A DNA stretch of 64,000 nt. It comes from Paraburkholderia sp. SOS3 (GTDB lineage Bacteria > Pseudomonadota > Gammaproteobacteria > Burkholderiales > Burkholderiaceae). The notes beneath the pieces are model-generated. The model made no database searches and was not told the origin of the DNA. It saw only the letters and a program-made list of their open reading frames with translations. The position numbers were made by a program, and so were the translations under genes. The stretch lies in assembly GCF_001922345.1 (NCBI RefSeq), contig NZ_CP018812.1, forward strand, positions 620,001 through 684,000. Reading direction: 5' to 3'. Positions 51,832 to 62,217 of the stretch are shown here, piece after piece. The number at the start of each line of letters is the position of its first letter. Position 1 is the stretch's first letter.

Positions 51832-52983
51832 ATGCAAAGTGACATGACAGAAGACTTCATTTCGTCGACGCCGCTGACTATCGGTATCGAACTCGAAGTA
51901 CAGGTCGTCAGTACCCACGATTTCGGACTATGTCCGCAGGCACGGGATCTGTTGCGGCAAACGGAAGGGCTACAGACAGTCGGCGCGATCAAACCCGAAA
52001 CCGGGCAGAGCATGATCGAACTGTGTACTGGCGTCTGCATCGGCCACGCGCAGGCGCTGGAGCAACTGACGCAGCTGCGGGATGCGCTCGTCGATGCGGC
52101 CGATTTCCTCGGTATCGCAGTCTGCGGCGGCGGAACGAATCCGTTTCACTACTGGTTCGACGAGCGCTCGAACGGCAGCCCGCGCTCCGAGCATCTGATG
52201 GGCGTGTACGGCTATCTGTACCGGCAATTCACGATCTTCGGGCAGCACGTGCACGTGGGTTGCCCGGACGGCGATACCGCGTTGCGTTTGCTCCATTCGC
52301 TGTCGTGGTACGTGCATCACTTCATCGCGCTGGCCGCGTGTTCGCCGTTCTCGCAAGGACACGATACCGGCTACGCGTGTTCGCGACTGAATAACGTTGC
52401 GCCATTCCCGCTCTCCGGACATGCACCGTTCATTCTTACCTGGCCGGCGTTCTGCGAGTACATGGAGCGCATGCGGGCGACGGGTATGGCCGCGACGTTG
52501 AAGGACTTCTACTGGGATATTCGCCCGAGCCCCGGCTACGGCACGATCGAGGTGCGCGTGATGGACACGCCGCTCACTATCGAGCTGGCCGCCGCGATCG
52601 GCGCCTATATCCAGTGTCTTGCAGCGCTTTTCCTCAACGGAGAAGCGCTGCCGTTATCGGAGTCGAACTACGAGATCTATCGGGTGAATCGCTTTTCTGC
52701 GTGCAGGCATGGCCTCGACGGGGTCGCGATAGACGTGCGAACGGGCCGTCGCAGCTCGATTCGCGATGAAATTCTGGCGATGCTGGAAGTGCTTGCGCCG
52801 CACGCGAAGTCGTTGGGCGCGGAGGCTGCGTTCGCCTATCTGAAGGAACGACTGCAGCGATCGGGCACGGTGAGCTGGATGCGCGATATCCACAGCGAAA
52901 GCCAGTCGCTCGAGGAAGTGGTGCGCCAGCAGTGCCGCTTGTGGCGCGGTGAAGTGTCCGCCATGCCGGGCGGCGTCGGCTGA
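51832..52983 (+). CDS. YbdK-type carboxylate-amine ligase (GCS2 family)
   Basis: 383 residues. Near the N-terminus it has LTIGIELEVQVVS, then a QSMIELCTGVC metal/substrate segment, FGQHVHVGCPD and a KDFYWDIRPSPGYGTIEVRVMD block, as in glutamate-cysteine ligase type 2 proteins such as E. coli YbdK. They join an amino acid's carboxyl to an amine with ATP. ATGs at 51832 and 51844 are both possible, with no clear ribosome-binding site for either. It is 161 bases behind the aminotransferase gene. Confidence 0.88.
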   Translation: MQSDMTEDFISSTPLTIGIELEVQVVSTHDFGLCPQARDLLRQTEGLQTVGAIKPETGQSMIELCTGVCIGHAQALEQLTQLRDALVDAADFLGIAVCGGGTNPFHYWFDERSNGSPRSEHLMGVYGYLYRQFTIFGQHVHVGCPDGDTALRLLHSLSWYVHHFIALAACSPFSQGHDTGYACSRLNNVAPFPLSGHAPFILTWPAFCEYMERMRATGMAATLKDFYWDIRPSPGYGTIEVRVMDTPLTIELAAAIGAYIQCLAALFLNGEALPLSESNYEIYRVNRFSACRHGLDGVAIDVRTGRRSSIRDEILAMLEVLAPHAKSLGAEAAFAYLKERLQRSGTVSWMRDIHSESQSLEEVVRQQCRLWRGEVSAMPGGVG

Positions 52984-53083
52984 CGGCAGCCCGCGACTGC
53001 CCGGCTCGCGCGACGCGAGCCCGAAGGGACGAGGCCAGCCGGCCCGATGTGTCCAATGAACGCCACCATGGGAAATCGCCGTC

Positions 53084-54373
53084 ATGTTGAACATTTTCAT
53101 TGCAAGCGTGGTCGGTACCGCGATCGAGTACTACGACTTTTTCATTTACGGCACTGCAACGGCACTCGTTTTCGGTCAGCTGTTCTTTCCGTCGAGTGCC
53201 TCGTCCGCGCAATCGCTGGCCGCGGCGTCGACGTTTGCGCTTGCGTTCTTTGCGCGGCCGTTGGGCGCCGTGCTATTCGGTCATTTCGGCGACCGGATCG
53301 GACGCAAGTCGACGCTTACCGCGACGCTTCTGACGATGGGCGTGTCGACGATCGCAATCGGCGTGCTGCCGGGATACCGCACGGCCGGCGCCGCTGCGCC
53401 GCTGCTGTTGTGCCTTGCGCGCTTCAGGCAAGGGCTCGGTATTGGAGGCGAGTGGGGCGGCGCGGCGCTCGTCGCAACCGAATTCGCACCGCGCCACCGG
53501 CGCATATGGTTCGGTATGTTTCCTCAACTTGGCCCGTCCATCGGGTTTCTGCTGGCCAATGGCATGTTCTTTCTGCTTTTCAGCGTCATGACCGACGCGC
53601 AATTTCACGACTGGGGCTGGCGCATTCCTTTTGTCGCGAGTGCGCTTCTGCTCGTCCTCGGCCTTTATGTGCGTCTGAAACTTGCCGAGACGCCCGCGTT
53701 CACGCGTCTGAGCATGCTTGGCGCGCAACGGGACATCCCGTTCGCCGAGCTGGTCTCGCGGCATGGCAGGCAGTTGATCGTCGGCTCGCTTGCGATCGTG
53801 CCGAGCTACGCGTGCTTTTCGATCGCTTCGGTGTTCGCGCTCGACTACGGCGTGCGGGTCGGTCACATTCCGCGCACGCAATTCGTCGAGCTGCTGTGCA
53901 TTGCGATCTTCGCGGCGGCCGCGATGACGGTGCTTTCCGCCGCGCTGGCGCAACGCTTCGGCAGCCGGCGCGTGCTATTCGCCGGCTCGGTGCTGTGCAT
54001 TGCGTGCGGCCTGAGCGTCGCGCCGCTGCTCGGTGCGGGCACGGCTGCGCGTGCGCTGCTGTTTCTGCTCGTCGCGTTCGGCACGATGGGCATGACGTTC
54101 GGTCCGATGGGCGCGGTGCTGTCGGGACTGTTTCCGGTCGACGTGCGGTACTCGGGCGCATCTGCAACGTATAACCTCGGCGGCGTGCTTGGCGCGTCGT
54201 TTACGCCGTACCTCGCGGAACTGTTGCTCGCGCGCGGAGGACTGTCGTGGGTGGGCCTGTTCGTTTCGATCTCGGGATGTGTGGCTTGTGTTGCGGTATC
54301 GCTGACGACGGACGTGTCGCTGGACGACGGCAAGTCGCGCCCGGGCCGGCGCGGGAGGATGGGGCGCGAGTGA
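53084..54373 (+). CDS. MFS transporter of the metabolite:H+ symporter (MHS) family
   Basis: 429 residues, 12 membrane helices. Diagnostic segments are VVGTAIEYYDFFIYGTA at the start, the loop GHFGDRIGRKSTL, RFRQGLGIGGEWGGAAL and RIPFVASALLL. MHS members such as ShiA, ProP and KgtP import organic acids, betaines or shikimate. The substrate here is not visible. The ATG at 53084 yields a short N-terminus, as cytoplasmic N-tails in this family vary. It is likely in one unit with the aminotransferase and ligase genes. Confidence 0.9.
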   Translation: MLNIFIASVVGTAIEYYDFFIYGTATALVFGQLFFPSSASSAQSLAAASTFALAFFARPLGAVLFGHFGDRIGRKSTLTATLLTMGVSTIAIGVLPGYRTAGAAAPLLLCLARFRQGLGIGGEWGGAALVATEFAPRHRRIWFGMFPQLGPSIGFLLANGMFFLLFSVMTDAQFHDWGWRIPFVASALLLVLGLYVRLKLAETPAFTRLSMLGAQRDIPFAELVSRHGRQLIVGSLAIVPSYACFSIASVFALDYGVRVGHIPRTQFVELLCIAIFAAAAMTVLSAALAQRFGSRRVLFAGSVLCIACGLSVAPLLGAGTAARALLFLLVAFGTMGMTFGPMGAVLSGLFPVDVRYSGASATYNLGGVLGASFTPYLAELLLARGGLSWVGLFVSISGCVACVAVSLTTDVSLDDGKSRPGRRGRMGRE

Positions 54374-54438
54374 ACGCCGCGGCGCACGCCTGTTCCCGCC
54401 GGGTCCGCGAGCCGGCCCGGCACCGCACGCCCCGTTCG

Positions 54439-55734
54439 CTAACCGCCCCGTTGGCGTCGAACCTGATCGACGCTGACCGTGCCGTGTTTGTTGCCAAAAT
54501 GTTCGAGCACGAAACGGGAGATCGCCACGATCTCGATATCGGAGTACCGGTCGGCAAAGCCGGGCATGGCGGCACTTTCTGCGTCAACGCGAATGCGCGT
54601 GCCGTGCAGGTCGTTGACGGCCGAGCTGCCGGTCAGGGACGCATAGGGCGACTGCCGGCCGCTGCCGTTCCACGCATGGCAGCCGGAGCAGTCGGCGGCG
54701 AAAAGTTTCGCGCCGAGATTGCCGCGCACGTCGGTGCCGCGCGCCGGGAGGAGACTGGACGAGTTTGTCGCGCCCTTCGGAGCCAGTTCGACCGCCGCGC
54801 GGCTATCGGTCTGCACGGGGGCGACGCTGCGCAGGTAGGCGACAACCGCGTGAATGTCTGCCGCGCTCAGATACTGCAAGCTGTTTTCGACGACCTCGGC
54901 CATCGGCCCCGAGGCCGAACTTCGACCCGGCGCGTGCCCCGTCGACAGATAGTCGGCGAGCTGCGCGTCGGTCCAGCGGCCGACACCCGTTTGCGGATCT
55001 GGCGTAATGTTCCCGGCTAGCCATCCCTGCATCGTCTCGCCGCTCAGCGCGCGTGCATTTTCCAATCCGTAACCGGCATTGCGCGGTGTATGGCATTCGC
55101 CGCAATGACCGAGCGCGGTGACGAGATAAGCACCGCGCCTGACTTCGACGCTGGCCGTATCGGCGGCCGGCATGCGCGCCTTGCGGAAGAACATGAGTTT
55201 CCATAGCGGCAGTGTCCAGCGCTGGTTGAACGGGAAGGCGAGGGTGTTGGGCGTGTTCGGTTCGCGCACCGGCGGCTGGCTGAACAGGTAGGCCTTGATC
55301 GCGAGAACGTCGTCCCGGCTGAGCGCTGCATACGAGGTGTACGGCATCGCGGGATAAAGCGTGTGGTGCGGCGATACGCCCTCGCGCACCGCGCGAACGA
55401 AGTCGTCGTCGGACCAGTTGCCGATACCCGTCTCTTTGTCCGGCGTGATGTTCGTCGAGTACAGCGTGCCGAACGGAAGCCCGAAGGGGGCGCCGCCCGC
55501 GAGCGGCGTGCGCCCGGGCGCGGAGTGGCAGGTCAGGCAATTGGCCGCGCGGGCGAGATATTCTCCGCGCGCGATCGGTTCGCGTATGGTTGCCGGCGCG
55601 CCTGATACCGGAGCAACGGGTTCGCTTGCCGGCGCGCGCGGCGGGTATGCGGCGACGTATGCGGCGACATACGCGAAGCCGAGCGCAGCGGCTGCGAACA
55701 CGCCGCCGATGAGCTTGTGCAAGCGGCGGCTCAT
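54439..55734 (-). CDS. Triheme cytochrome c subunit of a molybdenum dehydrogenase
   Basis: 431 residues, one N-terminal membrane anchor ([19 protein letters not shown]), then three c-type heme sites: CLTCH, CGECH and CSGCH. This matches the cytochrome subunit of membrane-bound aldehyde or alcohol dehydrogenases and related hydroxylases; it passes electrons to the quinone pool or oxidase from the periplasmic face. It overlaps the 2Fe-2S gene by 4 bases and is last in the operon. Confidence 0.9.
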   Translation of the reverse strand: MSRRLHKLIGGVFAAAALGFAYVAAYVAAYPPRAPASEPVAPVSGAPATIREPIARGEYLARAANCLTCHSAPGRTPLAGGAPFGLPFGTLYSTNITPDKETGIGNWSDDDFVRAVREGVSPHHTLYPAMPYTSYAALSRDDVLAIKAYLFSQPPVREPNTPNTLAFPFNQRWTLPLWKLMFFRKARMPAADTASVEVRRGAYLVTALGHCGECHTPRNAGYGLENARALSGETMQGWLAGNITPDPQTGVGRWTDAQLADYLSTGHAPGRSSASGPMAEVVENSLQYLSAADIHAVVAYLRSVAPVQTDSRAAVELAPKGATNSSSLLPARGTDVRGNLGAKLFAADCSGCHAWNGSGRQSPYASLTGSSAVNDLHGTRIRVDAESAAMPGFADRYSDIEIVAISRFVLEHFGNKHGTVSVDQVRRQRGG

Positions 55735-56249
55735 TTGCCTGGGCGCGCGTCGCGCAGCGTTTGCGCGGCAAGGTGGATCGCTGCCTTGATCCTTCGATAT
55801 GTCGCACACCGGCAGATATTGCCGCTCATCGCGGCGTCGATGTCCGCGTCGGTAGGCGCGGAATTTTCGCGCAGCAGCGCGCTCGCGCTCATGATCTGCC
55901 CCGACTGGCAATATCCGCATTGCGCGACGTCCAGTTGCACCCACGCCCGTTGCACGGCGTCGCCGACCGGCGTACGGGCGACGCCTTCGATCGTCGTCAC
56001 CGACTTTCCCGCCGCGCGCGCGAGCGGCAGCATGCACGAGCGCACCGCCGTATCGTTGAGATGAACGGTGCACGCGCCGCACATCGCCATGCCGCAACCG
56101 AACTTCGTGCCGACGAGGCCGAGCTCGTCGCGCAGCAACCACAGCAACGGCATATGCGGGTCTCCGGTAAAGCGGACCGGCATCCGGTTGACGCTGAACG
56201 TGAACGTCTGTACTTCTGCGTCGTCGGGTTTCATGGCAGTGCCTTTCAT
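55731..56249 (-). CDS. 2Fe-2S subunit of a molybdenum hydroxylase
   Basis: 172 residues (or 167 from ATG 56234). It has a plant-type ferredoxin cluster CGMAMCGAC and later CQSGQIMSA with a GNICRC motif for the second cluster. It belongs to the xanthine oxidase small-subunit family and carries electrons from the molybdenum centre to the cytochrome. Start 56249 overlaps the stop of the large subunit (ATGA), a pattern that suggests coupling; 56234 is the alternative. Confidence 0.92.
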   Translation of the reverse strand: MKGTAMKPDDAEVQTFTFSVNRMPVRFTGDPHMPLLWLLRDELGLVGTKFGCGMAMCGACTVHLNDTAVRSCMLPLARAAGKSVTTIEGVARTPVGDAVQRAWVQLDVAQCGYCQSGQIMSASALLRENSAPTDADIDAAMSGNICRCATYRRIKAAIHLAAQTLRDARPGK

Positions 56250-58447
56250 GAGGAGACGGGCGCTGGCGGTGCGATGCCGAGCGGGAGCTGAAGCGCGGAG
56301 CGGGGGCGTCCGAGGTGGGCAAGCGCATTTGCCACCGCGGGAGCGATCATCGGCACGCCTAATTCGCCGACCCCGGTTGGCCGTTCTTGCGACGGCATGA
56401 TGATCACCTCGACTTCCGGCATCTCGTCGTGGCGCAGCACGCGGTAGTCGTGGAAGTTCGACTGCACAACGCGGCCGTCGCGCAGTGCGATCTGACCGAA
56501 CAGCGCAACGCCGAGACCGTAGCCGGTGCCGCCTTCGATTTGCGCGCGGATCACGTCCGGATTGACCGCCATGCCGCAGTCGACTGCGCACCACACCTTA
56601 TGCACGCGCGGCACATCACCGGGGCCGATCGATACGTCGGCGATCTGCGCGACGCTGGTGTGAAACGCGCGGCCCACGGCGACACCCATCGCCCGGCCCT
56701 CGCTGCTGCGTCCGCCGCGCCAGTTCGCGGCGCGGGCCACCGCCTCGAGTACGGCGGCTTCCCTCGGCGCATGGCGAAGCAGTGCGAGCCGTCCCTGTAC
56801 CGCGTCCTCGCCCAGGCTGTCGAGGATTTCATCGATAAAGCGTTCGACGGCGAAGGCGGTGTGCGTGCTCGCCACCGAACGCAGCGACGACGTCGGTATG
56901 CGATCGTGCACGATGTGGGCGTCGCAGAGAAAGTCGGGAACGTCGTAGAGCATGTTCGCCGCACCTTCGACCATCAGCGCGTCGGCGCCGCCCGGCATTT
57001 TCGAATTGAGCACGCTATCGACGCCGAACGAGTGACCGACGATCGTGTTGTGCCACGCACGGATGCGGCCGTTCACGATCGCGGCCTTCATGCGGTGCAG
57101 GATCATCGGGCGATACCAGCCGCCGCGGATATCGTCCTCGCGCGTCGATACGAGCTTGACGCCGCGTCCTGGTCCGATGCCCTTTGCGGCGGCGGCCATG
57201 TCGGCTGCGAAGTCGGGGCCAAGCACCTCGTTGCCAAGGTCGATGCGTCGGCCGAAGCTGCCGCCCGCATAGGTCGTCTCGATCTCGATGCGCTCGGGCG
57301 GCAGGTTAAATAGCCGCGCGAGCTGCTGCTGGTCGAATGTCGTCATCTGGCAGCCGTAGCGGGCCCTGACGCGGCTGCCGTCCCAGAACAGATAGCCGCA
57401 TAGCGGCTCCATCGGCGCGTGGGCGACATATGGGAAGGTGTATTCGGCCTCGACGACCTTGTCGGCGTGCGCAAACGCGCGGCTCACGTCACCGCGTTGC
57501 GCGGCGACCGCGCCCCGTTGCACGCAGACGCGGCGGAAATGCTCGAGAATCGCCGCACAGTCGCGCGACTGCGCGCCGCTTTCGTCCCACTGCACGTCCA
57601 GTTGCTCACGGCCGCGGATTGCCGCCCATGTGCTGTTCGCGTAGACCGCCACGCCCGTATCGACCTGCCGCACGTCGACAACGCCCGGAATTGCGCGCGC
57701 GCGCGTGGCATCAAACGACTTTACCTTGCTGCCGAAGCGGGGCGCCTTGCGGATCGTCACGGTCAGCATATCGGGCTCGCGGACGTCGATCGCAAAGTGC
57801 GCAATGCCGCTGCATTTCGCGCGTGAATCGACGCGCGGCATCGACGAGGCTTTGCCAATCAGACGGAATTCGGCGGCCCGCTTCAGGACGAGCGCGGCGG
57901 GGTCGGGCGGCGGCATGCGCGAAGCGAGTGCGGCGAATTCACCGTATCGTGCGCGGCGTGCCTTTGCCGGATGGGTCAGCACACCGTTGCCGGTGCGAAT
58001 TTCGTCGGCGGGGACTCGCCATTGCTTTGCCGCAGCTTGCACCAGCATCGAGCGCGCCATCGCGCCCATGCGGCGCATCTGCTCGTGTGCCTCGGCAATC
58101 GCACTCGAACCGCCGGTGCCTTGCCACTTGTACAGAAGGTGTCCGTAGATCGCCCGGTCCGCCGGCGCGGTTTCGACACGGATCGTCGACCAGTCCGCAT
58201 CGAGCTCTTCGGCGACGAGCGTCGCCATGCCGGTGTGCGCGCCCTGGCCGAATTCGATGTGCTTGCTGATCACCGTCACGACGTCGTCTGCGCCGATGCG
58301 CACGAATGCATTCGGTACGAACGTATCGGGCGTCGTCGCAGTTTCGCGCGCGAAGCCGCGGCGAAATGGCAGCGCGGTGCCGACGATCAGGCACGGCACT
58401 GCCGCGAGGAAGCGGCGTCGCGATGGGTCCAGTGCCGGATCAGGCAT
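56246..58447 (-). CDS. Molybdopterin-binding large subunit (isoquinoline/aldehyde oxidoreductase type)
   Basis: 733 residues with a Tat signal ([15 protein letters not shown]) so the cofactor-loaded enzyme can be exported. Typical motifs are [19 protein letters not shown] near residue 65, a [16 protein letters not shown] block, [26 protein letters not shown] and the catalytic-glutamate region [18 protein letters not shown] near the end. Family members oxidise aldehydes or hydroxylate N-heterocycles with water as oxygen donor. Together with the 2Fe-2S and triheme subunits it resembles acetic-acid-bacterial aldehyde dehydrogenase; the substrate is unknown. It overlaps the SDR gene by 8 bases. 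Confidence 0.9.
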   Translation of the reverse strand: MPDPALDPSRRRFLAAVPCLIVGTALPFRRGFARETATTPDTFVPNAFVRIGADDVVTVISKHIEFGQGAHTGMATLVAEELDADWSTIRVETAPADRAIYGHLLYKWQGTGGSSAIAEAHEQMRRMGAMARSMLVQAAAKQWRVPADEIRTGNGVLTHPAKARRARYGEFAALASRMPPPDPAALVLKRAAEFRLIGKASSMPRVDSRAKCSGIAHFAIDVREPDMLTVTIRKAPRFGSKVKSFDATRARAIPGVVDVRQVDTGVAVYANSTWAAIRGREQLDVQWDESGAQSRDCAAILEHFRRVCVQRGAVAAQRGDVSRAFAHADKVVEAEYTFPYVAHAPMEPLCGYLFWDGSRVRARYGCQMTTFDQQQLARLFNLPPERIEIETTYAGGSFGRRIDLGNEVLGPDFAADMAAAAKGIGPGRGVKLVSTREDDIRGGWYRPMILHRMKAAIVNGRIRAWHNTIVGHSFGVDSVLNSKMPGGADALMVEGAANMLYDVPDFLCDAHIVHDRIPTSSLRSVASTHTAFAVERFIDEILDSLGEDAVQGRLALLRHAPREAAVLEAVARAANWRGGRSSEGRAMGVAVGRAFHTSVAQIADVSIGPGDVPRVHKVWCAVDCGMAVNPDVIRAQIEGGTGYGLGVALFGQIALRDGRVVQSNFHDYRVLRHDEMPEVEVIIMPSQERPTGVGELGVPMIAPAVANALAHLGRPRSALQLPLGIAPPAPVSS

Positions 58448-59306
58448 ATCGGGTCGCGTTGCCGAGCGGGTCCCGTTCGTCGATATCGAGCGATAACGAC
58501 AGGTCGGCCCACGCGTGCGCTTGCGCCTCCAGTTGCCCGGCGCGCTCGAGCAGCACGTCATACGCTTCCCGCCCAGCGGCGAACCGCACGGGCGGATGCG
58601 CGGCGCGCGTCAGCTCGACAATCGCGCGGCCAAGCCGAACCGGGTCGCCCGCCTGACGATGATTGGCGGCATCGAGTTCGGCTTTGCGTCGGGCGGCATA
58701 GTCGGCATAGTCGTCGATCGCGAAGTTGCCGTGGCTGACGGAACTTGCATCGAGAAAGTCGGTGCGAAACCGGCCGGGTTCGACGAGCGTCGTACGGATG
58801 CCGAAGGGCGCCAGTTCGCCGGCGAGCGACTCGGACCAGCCTTCGAGCGCGAACTTCGACGCGCAGTAGATCGACGATCCGTCGAAGCCTTTGATACCCG
58901 AAATCGACGAGATATTGACGATGTGTCCCGAGCGCTGCGATCGCATCGCCGGCAAGACTGCCCGCGTGAGCGCGAACGCGCCGAAGAGGTTGGTAGAAAA
59001 CTGGCGCGCGATCGCTTCCGGCGACACCAGTTCGAACGGTCCGAGCTGACCATAGCCGGCGTTGTTCACCAGCACGTCGATGCGGCCGAAGCGCTCGAGC
59101 GCGGCGTCGACTGCTGCGGATATGGCCTCGTTGTCCGTTACGTCGAGCGGCACGACCGCAAGACGGTTGCCGAAACGGCCAAGCGCCGCGTGAATCGATT
59201 CAGGCTTGCGTGCGGTCGCGACAACGCGGTCGCCCGCTTCCAGCGCTGCTCGCGCAATTTCGAGCCCGAAGCCGCGATTGGCTCCGGTGATCAACCAGCT
59301 GCTCAT
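58440..59306 (-). CDS. Short-chain dehydrogenase/reductase
   Basis: 288 residues, Rossmann fold. Cofactor motif TGANRGFG at residue 8, NNAG at about 88, catalytic Ser in NISSISG and Tyr-Lys in YCASK. It is of the classical oxidoreductase type often paired with AraC regulators. GGAG lies before ATG 59306. First gene of the minus-strand operon with the molybdenum enzyme; its product or substrate may be the alcohol/aldehyde partner, which is an inference. Confidence 0.92.
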   Translation of the reverse strand: MSSWLITGANRGFGLEIARAALEAGDRVVATARKPESIHAALGRFGNRLAVVPLDVTDNEAISAAVDAALERFGRIDVLVNNAGYGQLGPFELVSPEAIARQFSTNLFGAFALTRAVLPAMRSQRSGHIVNISSISGIKGFDGSSIYCASKFALEGWSESLAGELAPFGIRTTLVEPGRFRTDFLDASSVSHGNFAIDDYADYAARRKAELDAANHRQAGDPVRLGRAIVELTRAAHPPVRFAAGREAYDVLLERAGQLEAQAHAWADLSLSLDIDERDPLGNATRYA

Positions 59307-59612
59307 ATGTTTTTCTCCGTCAAACGGTCTGCACCATCGAGAAGAATCTAGTACGGCAGCGTTGGCCGGCGGTAGCCCGATACATCGTCGTTCTTGCCCG
59401 ATGCGATATGTGCTCGCAGGCTGAAGTAATGAGCAAATCTTGTATCGGATTGGGCAAGGATTCGCGACCGAACGGGCGGACGGCATCCTATACTGGAGCA
59501 ACCCGCCAGAGGATCCGGCAATCGCGTGGACCGTCGGAAGGAAACGACGCAACGGCAGCCCCATGCTCGTGATGCGATCCGGCAGGCGACGAGACAACGG
59601 GAAGATCGGCAG
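59307..59612. other. Divergent control region between SDR operon and AraC gene
   Basis: 306 bases with no gene I can support. It should hold promoters for both directions and the AraC operator. An in-frame GTG for the AraC protein at 59526 lies inside it. Confidence 0.5.
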
Positions 59613-60569
59613 ATGGCTTCTATTCATACGCTGGCGCGGCAGGTAGATCCGTGCGCAGACATTCGCGGGCGATTGGCGAGCATCATCGCGCGGCATCTCG
59701 GCGACAGGCGCGAGAGCGAAACGCCGGTGTCCGGGCTGACCATACATGGCACCAGCCGGCCGTCGGAACCTTCATCGTATCTGTATGAGCCTTCGTTCGC
59801 GTTGATTGCCAGCGGTTCGAAGCGCGTCGTGCTGGCAGACGAGACGTACGTCTATGACGAAAGTCACTTCCTGCTTACCGCGATCGGGCTTCCGACCATC
59901 GTACAGGTGCTCAATGCGTCCCCAAGCACACCGTACTATTCGGTCAAGCTCAATATCGATCTCGAGCTGGCGAGCGAACTGATCGCGGAAGTCGATGAGC
60001 ACGGCTTGCGCGCGGCGTCATCCGAAACCGGAATGGCGCTCGGGCCGGTCACGCCGCCGCTCGCGAACGCGACTTTGCGGCTGGTCGAACTGCTCGATAC
60101 GCCCGAGGATGTGCCGATTCTCGCGCGCCCGCTGCAGCGGGAATTGCTCTACCGGGTGCTGACCAGTGGAGCGGGTACCCGGCTGCGCCAGGCGGTGGAT
60201 CTCAACACGCAAAGCAACCGCGTCGCGAGAGCGGTGCGCTGGATTCGGCAGAACTATACGCATCCTCTTCGCATCAAGGATCTGGCGGACTCGGTCGGTA
60301 TGGCCGAGTCGACGCTTCATCAGCATTTCCGCACGCTGACCGCCATGAGCCCGCTGCAGTACCAGAAACGCTTGCGCTTGCACGAGGCCCGTCGTCTGAT
60401 GATCAACCAGCGCATCGATGCCGGCACGGCAGCTCACCGGGTCGGCTACGAAAGCGCGACGCAGTTCAGCCGCGAATATAGCCGCCTGTTCGGTACGTCA
60501 CCGAAGCGGGACGTCAGAACGATACTCGACGCGGATGCAAACCACGTTCGGCTCGCACCGGTCGATTGA
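59613..60569 (+). CDS. AraC-family regulator (YqhC-like)
   Basis: 318 residues. The AraC N-terminal domain (SYLYEPSFALIASGSKRVVLAD, YDESHFLLTAIGLPTIVQV) is the type found in YqhC, an aldehyde-responsive activator in E. coli. Two helix-turn-helix motifs follow (LRIKDLADSVGMAESTLHQHF, AHRVGYESATQFSREYSRLF). It is divergent from the SDR-molybdenum enzyme operon and is its likely regulator. Start ATG 59613 is preferred; a GTG 29 codons earlier is possible. Confidence 0.9.
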   Translation: MASIHTLARQVDPCADIRGRLASIIARHLGDRRESETPVSGLTIHGTSRPSEPSSYLYEPSFALIASGSKRVVLADETYVYDESHFLLTAIGLPTIVQVLNASPSTPYYSVKLNIDLELASELIAEVDEHGLRAASSETGMALGPVTPPLANATLRLVELLDTPEDVPILARPLQRELLYRVLTSGAGTRLRQAVDLNTQSNRVARAVRWIRQNYTHPLRIKDLADSVGMAESTLHQHFRTLTAMSPLQYQKRLRLHEARRLMINQRIDAGTAAHRVGYESATQFSREYSRLFGTSPKRDVRTILDADANHVRLAPVD

Positions 60570-60763
60570 AGGGCTGAAGCAGCGAACCTACGGCACAGCA
60601 CGACAGGAAAAATACGCTCGCCGTTAAAGCCAATCGCCCGCAAGTCGAAGCGCTCCGCAGCAAGCCTGCGGCAGATGCCCTATCATACGTGCCACGCCTG
60701 TGGCCTTCATGCGGCTTTCGCATCGTATGCGTGCAGGGCGTCCCCGATTTACCTGCCCCCTAC

Positions 60764-62170
60764 ATGTCCCCGCTTCCTTCACGCTCCAGACAGCTGTCGA
60801 TTCTGCTCACCGTCTCGTGCGGTTTCATCATGGCGATGCTTGACGTCACTGTCGTCAATGTCGCGCTCTCCGATATCCAGCGTGACTTCTCGGTACGGCT
60901 TGCCTCTCTCGTCTGGGTCGTCGACAGCTATACGCTGACCTTCGCCGCGCTGCTTCTGCTTGGCGGTGCGCTGGCAGACCGGGTTGGCGCGCGACGCGTC
61001 TACATGCTCGGTCTCGTGCTCTTCATCTGCGCGTCGGCGCTGTGCGGCGCAGCCGGATCCGTCGCCGTGCTCATTGCCGCGCGCCTCGTTCAAGGGATGG
61101 CCGCCGCGCTGTTCGTCCCGAGTTCGCTGAGCCTGCTGACCGAGTCGTTCGAGGACCGCCATGTTCGCGCAAAGATCGTCGGGATATGGAGCGCGATCGT
61201 CAGCGTTGCATTCGCGTCGGGACCGCTCGTCGGCGGTGTGCTCGTGCATCGCTACGGCTGGCGCAGCATTTTCTATCTGAACCTGCCGGTCGGACTGGTC
61301 GGCATTGCGTTGGCATTTGCGTTCCTGAATGCGTCGCGCCGCAAGTCGCACGCGCTCGACATGCCTAGCCATGTGCTCGTCATGATCGCGCTTGCGGCAC
61401 TGAGCTTCGTGCTGATCGAAGGGCCCGGATTCGGCTGGTCCAGTCCGGCGATCATTGGCGCAGCCTTGCTGGTCCCGCTCGTGCTGCTGCTCGCCGTCAT
61501 CCGCGAACGACGTTCGTCGACCCCGGTCATTCCGGCAGGCCTCGCTCGCAACGGCACGTTCTGGGCGCTCAACGGGATCGGTGCGTGCATGAACGTCGTG
61601 GTGTTCGGCGAGATATTCGTGTTGAGCCTGTTTATACAGAAAGTCGACGGCGAGAGCGCGCTCGGTGCCGGCGTCCGCATGCTCCCTGTCATGGCGGTGT
61701 TTGCCATCGCCAATTTCTGTTCGGGGCACTTGTCCGCACGTCTCGGTAGCCGAAAGCTGCTCCTCGGCGGTATCGGACTGGCGGCCATCGCGTCGCTTGC
61801 CGTCGCGCTGCTCGGTACAGGGCTACCACTTGGCTGGTTGATCGTGCCCATCGCGCTGGTCAACCTCGGAGTCGGTTTTGCGGTGCCGGCCATGACGGCT
61901 ACCGTCATGCATGAGGCGGGTCAACGCAATGCCAATATCGGCGCCGCTGTGCTGAATGCGAACAGGCAGATCGGCGCGCTTGCGGGCGTAGCCGGACTCG
62001 GCATCGTCCAGCATCTGACAGGCGACTGGGCAAGGTCGTTGCGCATCGGCTTTGCGATTTTCGTGGCGTGCCTCGCGATCGCATGCATGCTCGCATGGTG
62101 GCGCGTCCAGGCCGCGCCGAAAAAGATCGGAGAACTGTGTCCTGCAAAAAGCGGGGCCGAAAGCAACTGA
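60764..62170 (+). CDS. DHA2-family MFS multidrug exporter
   Basis: 468 residues with about 14 membrane helices. Motifs: LDVTVVNVALSDIQRDF near residue 25, GGALADRVGARRVYM, RLVQGMAAALFVPSSLSLL and GPLVGGVLVHRYGWRSIFYLNLPVG-type motif C near residue 155. The EmrB/QacA group exports drugs and cations with protons. The frame is open 25 codons further upstream, but the MSPLPSRSRQ start at 60764 fits the family better. The 194 bases before it hold nothing else that I can support. Confidence 0.9.
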   Translation: MSPLPSRSRQLSILLTVSCGFIMAMLDVTVVNVALSDIQRDFSVRLASLVWVVDSYTLTFAALLLLGGALADRVGARRVYMLGLVLFICASALCGAAGSVAVLIAARLVQGMAAALFVPSSLSLLTESFEDRHVRAKIVGIWSAIVSVAFASGPLVGGVLVHRYGWRSIFYLNLPVGLVGIALAFAFLNASRRKSHALDMPSHVLVMIALAALSFVLIEGPGFGWSSPAIIGAALLVPLVLLLAVIRERRSSTPVIPAGLARNGTFWALNGIGACMNVVVFGEIFVLSLFIQKVDGESALGAGVRMLPVMAVFAIANFCSGHLSARLGSRKLLLGGIGLAAIASLAVALLGTGLPLGWLIVPIALVNLGVGFAVPAMTATVMHEAGQRNANIGAAVLNANRQIGALAGVAGLGIVQHLTGDWARSLRIGFAIFVACLAIACMLAWWRVQAAPKKIGELCPAKSGAESN

Positions 62171-62217
62171 CCGGGTTTGCTTGCCGCTTTCTGGCATCGC
62201 GTCGGACTGATGACGCG

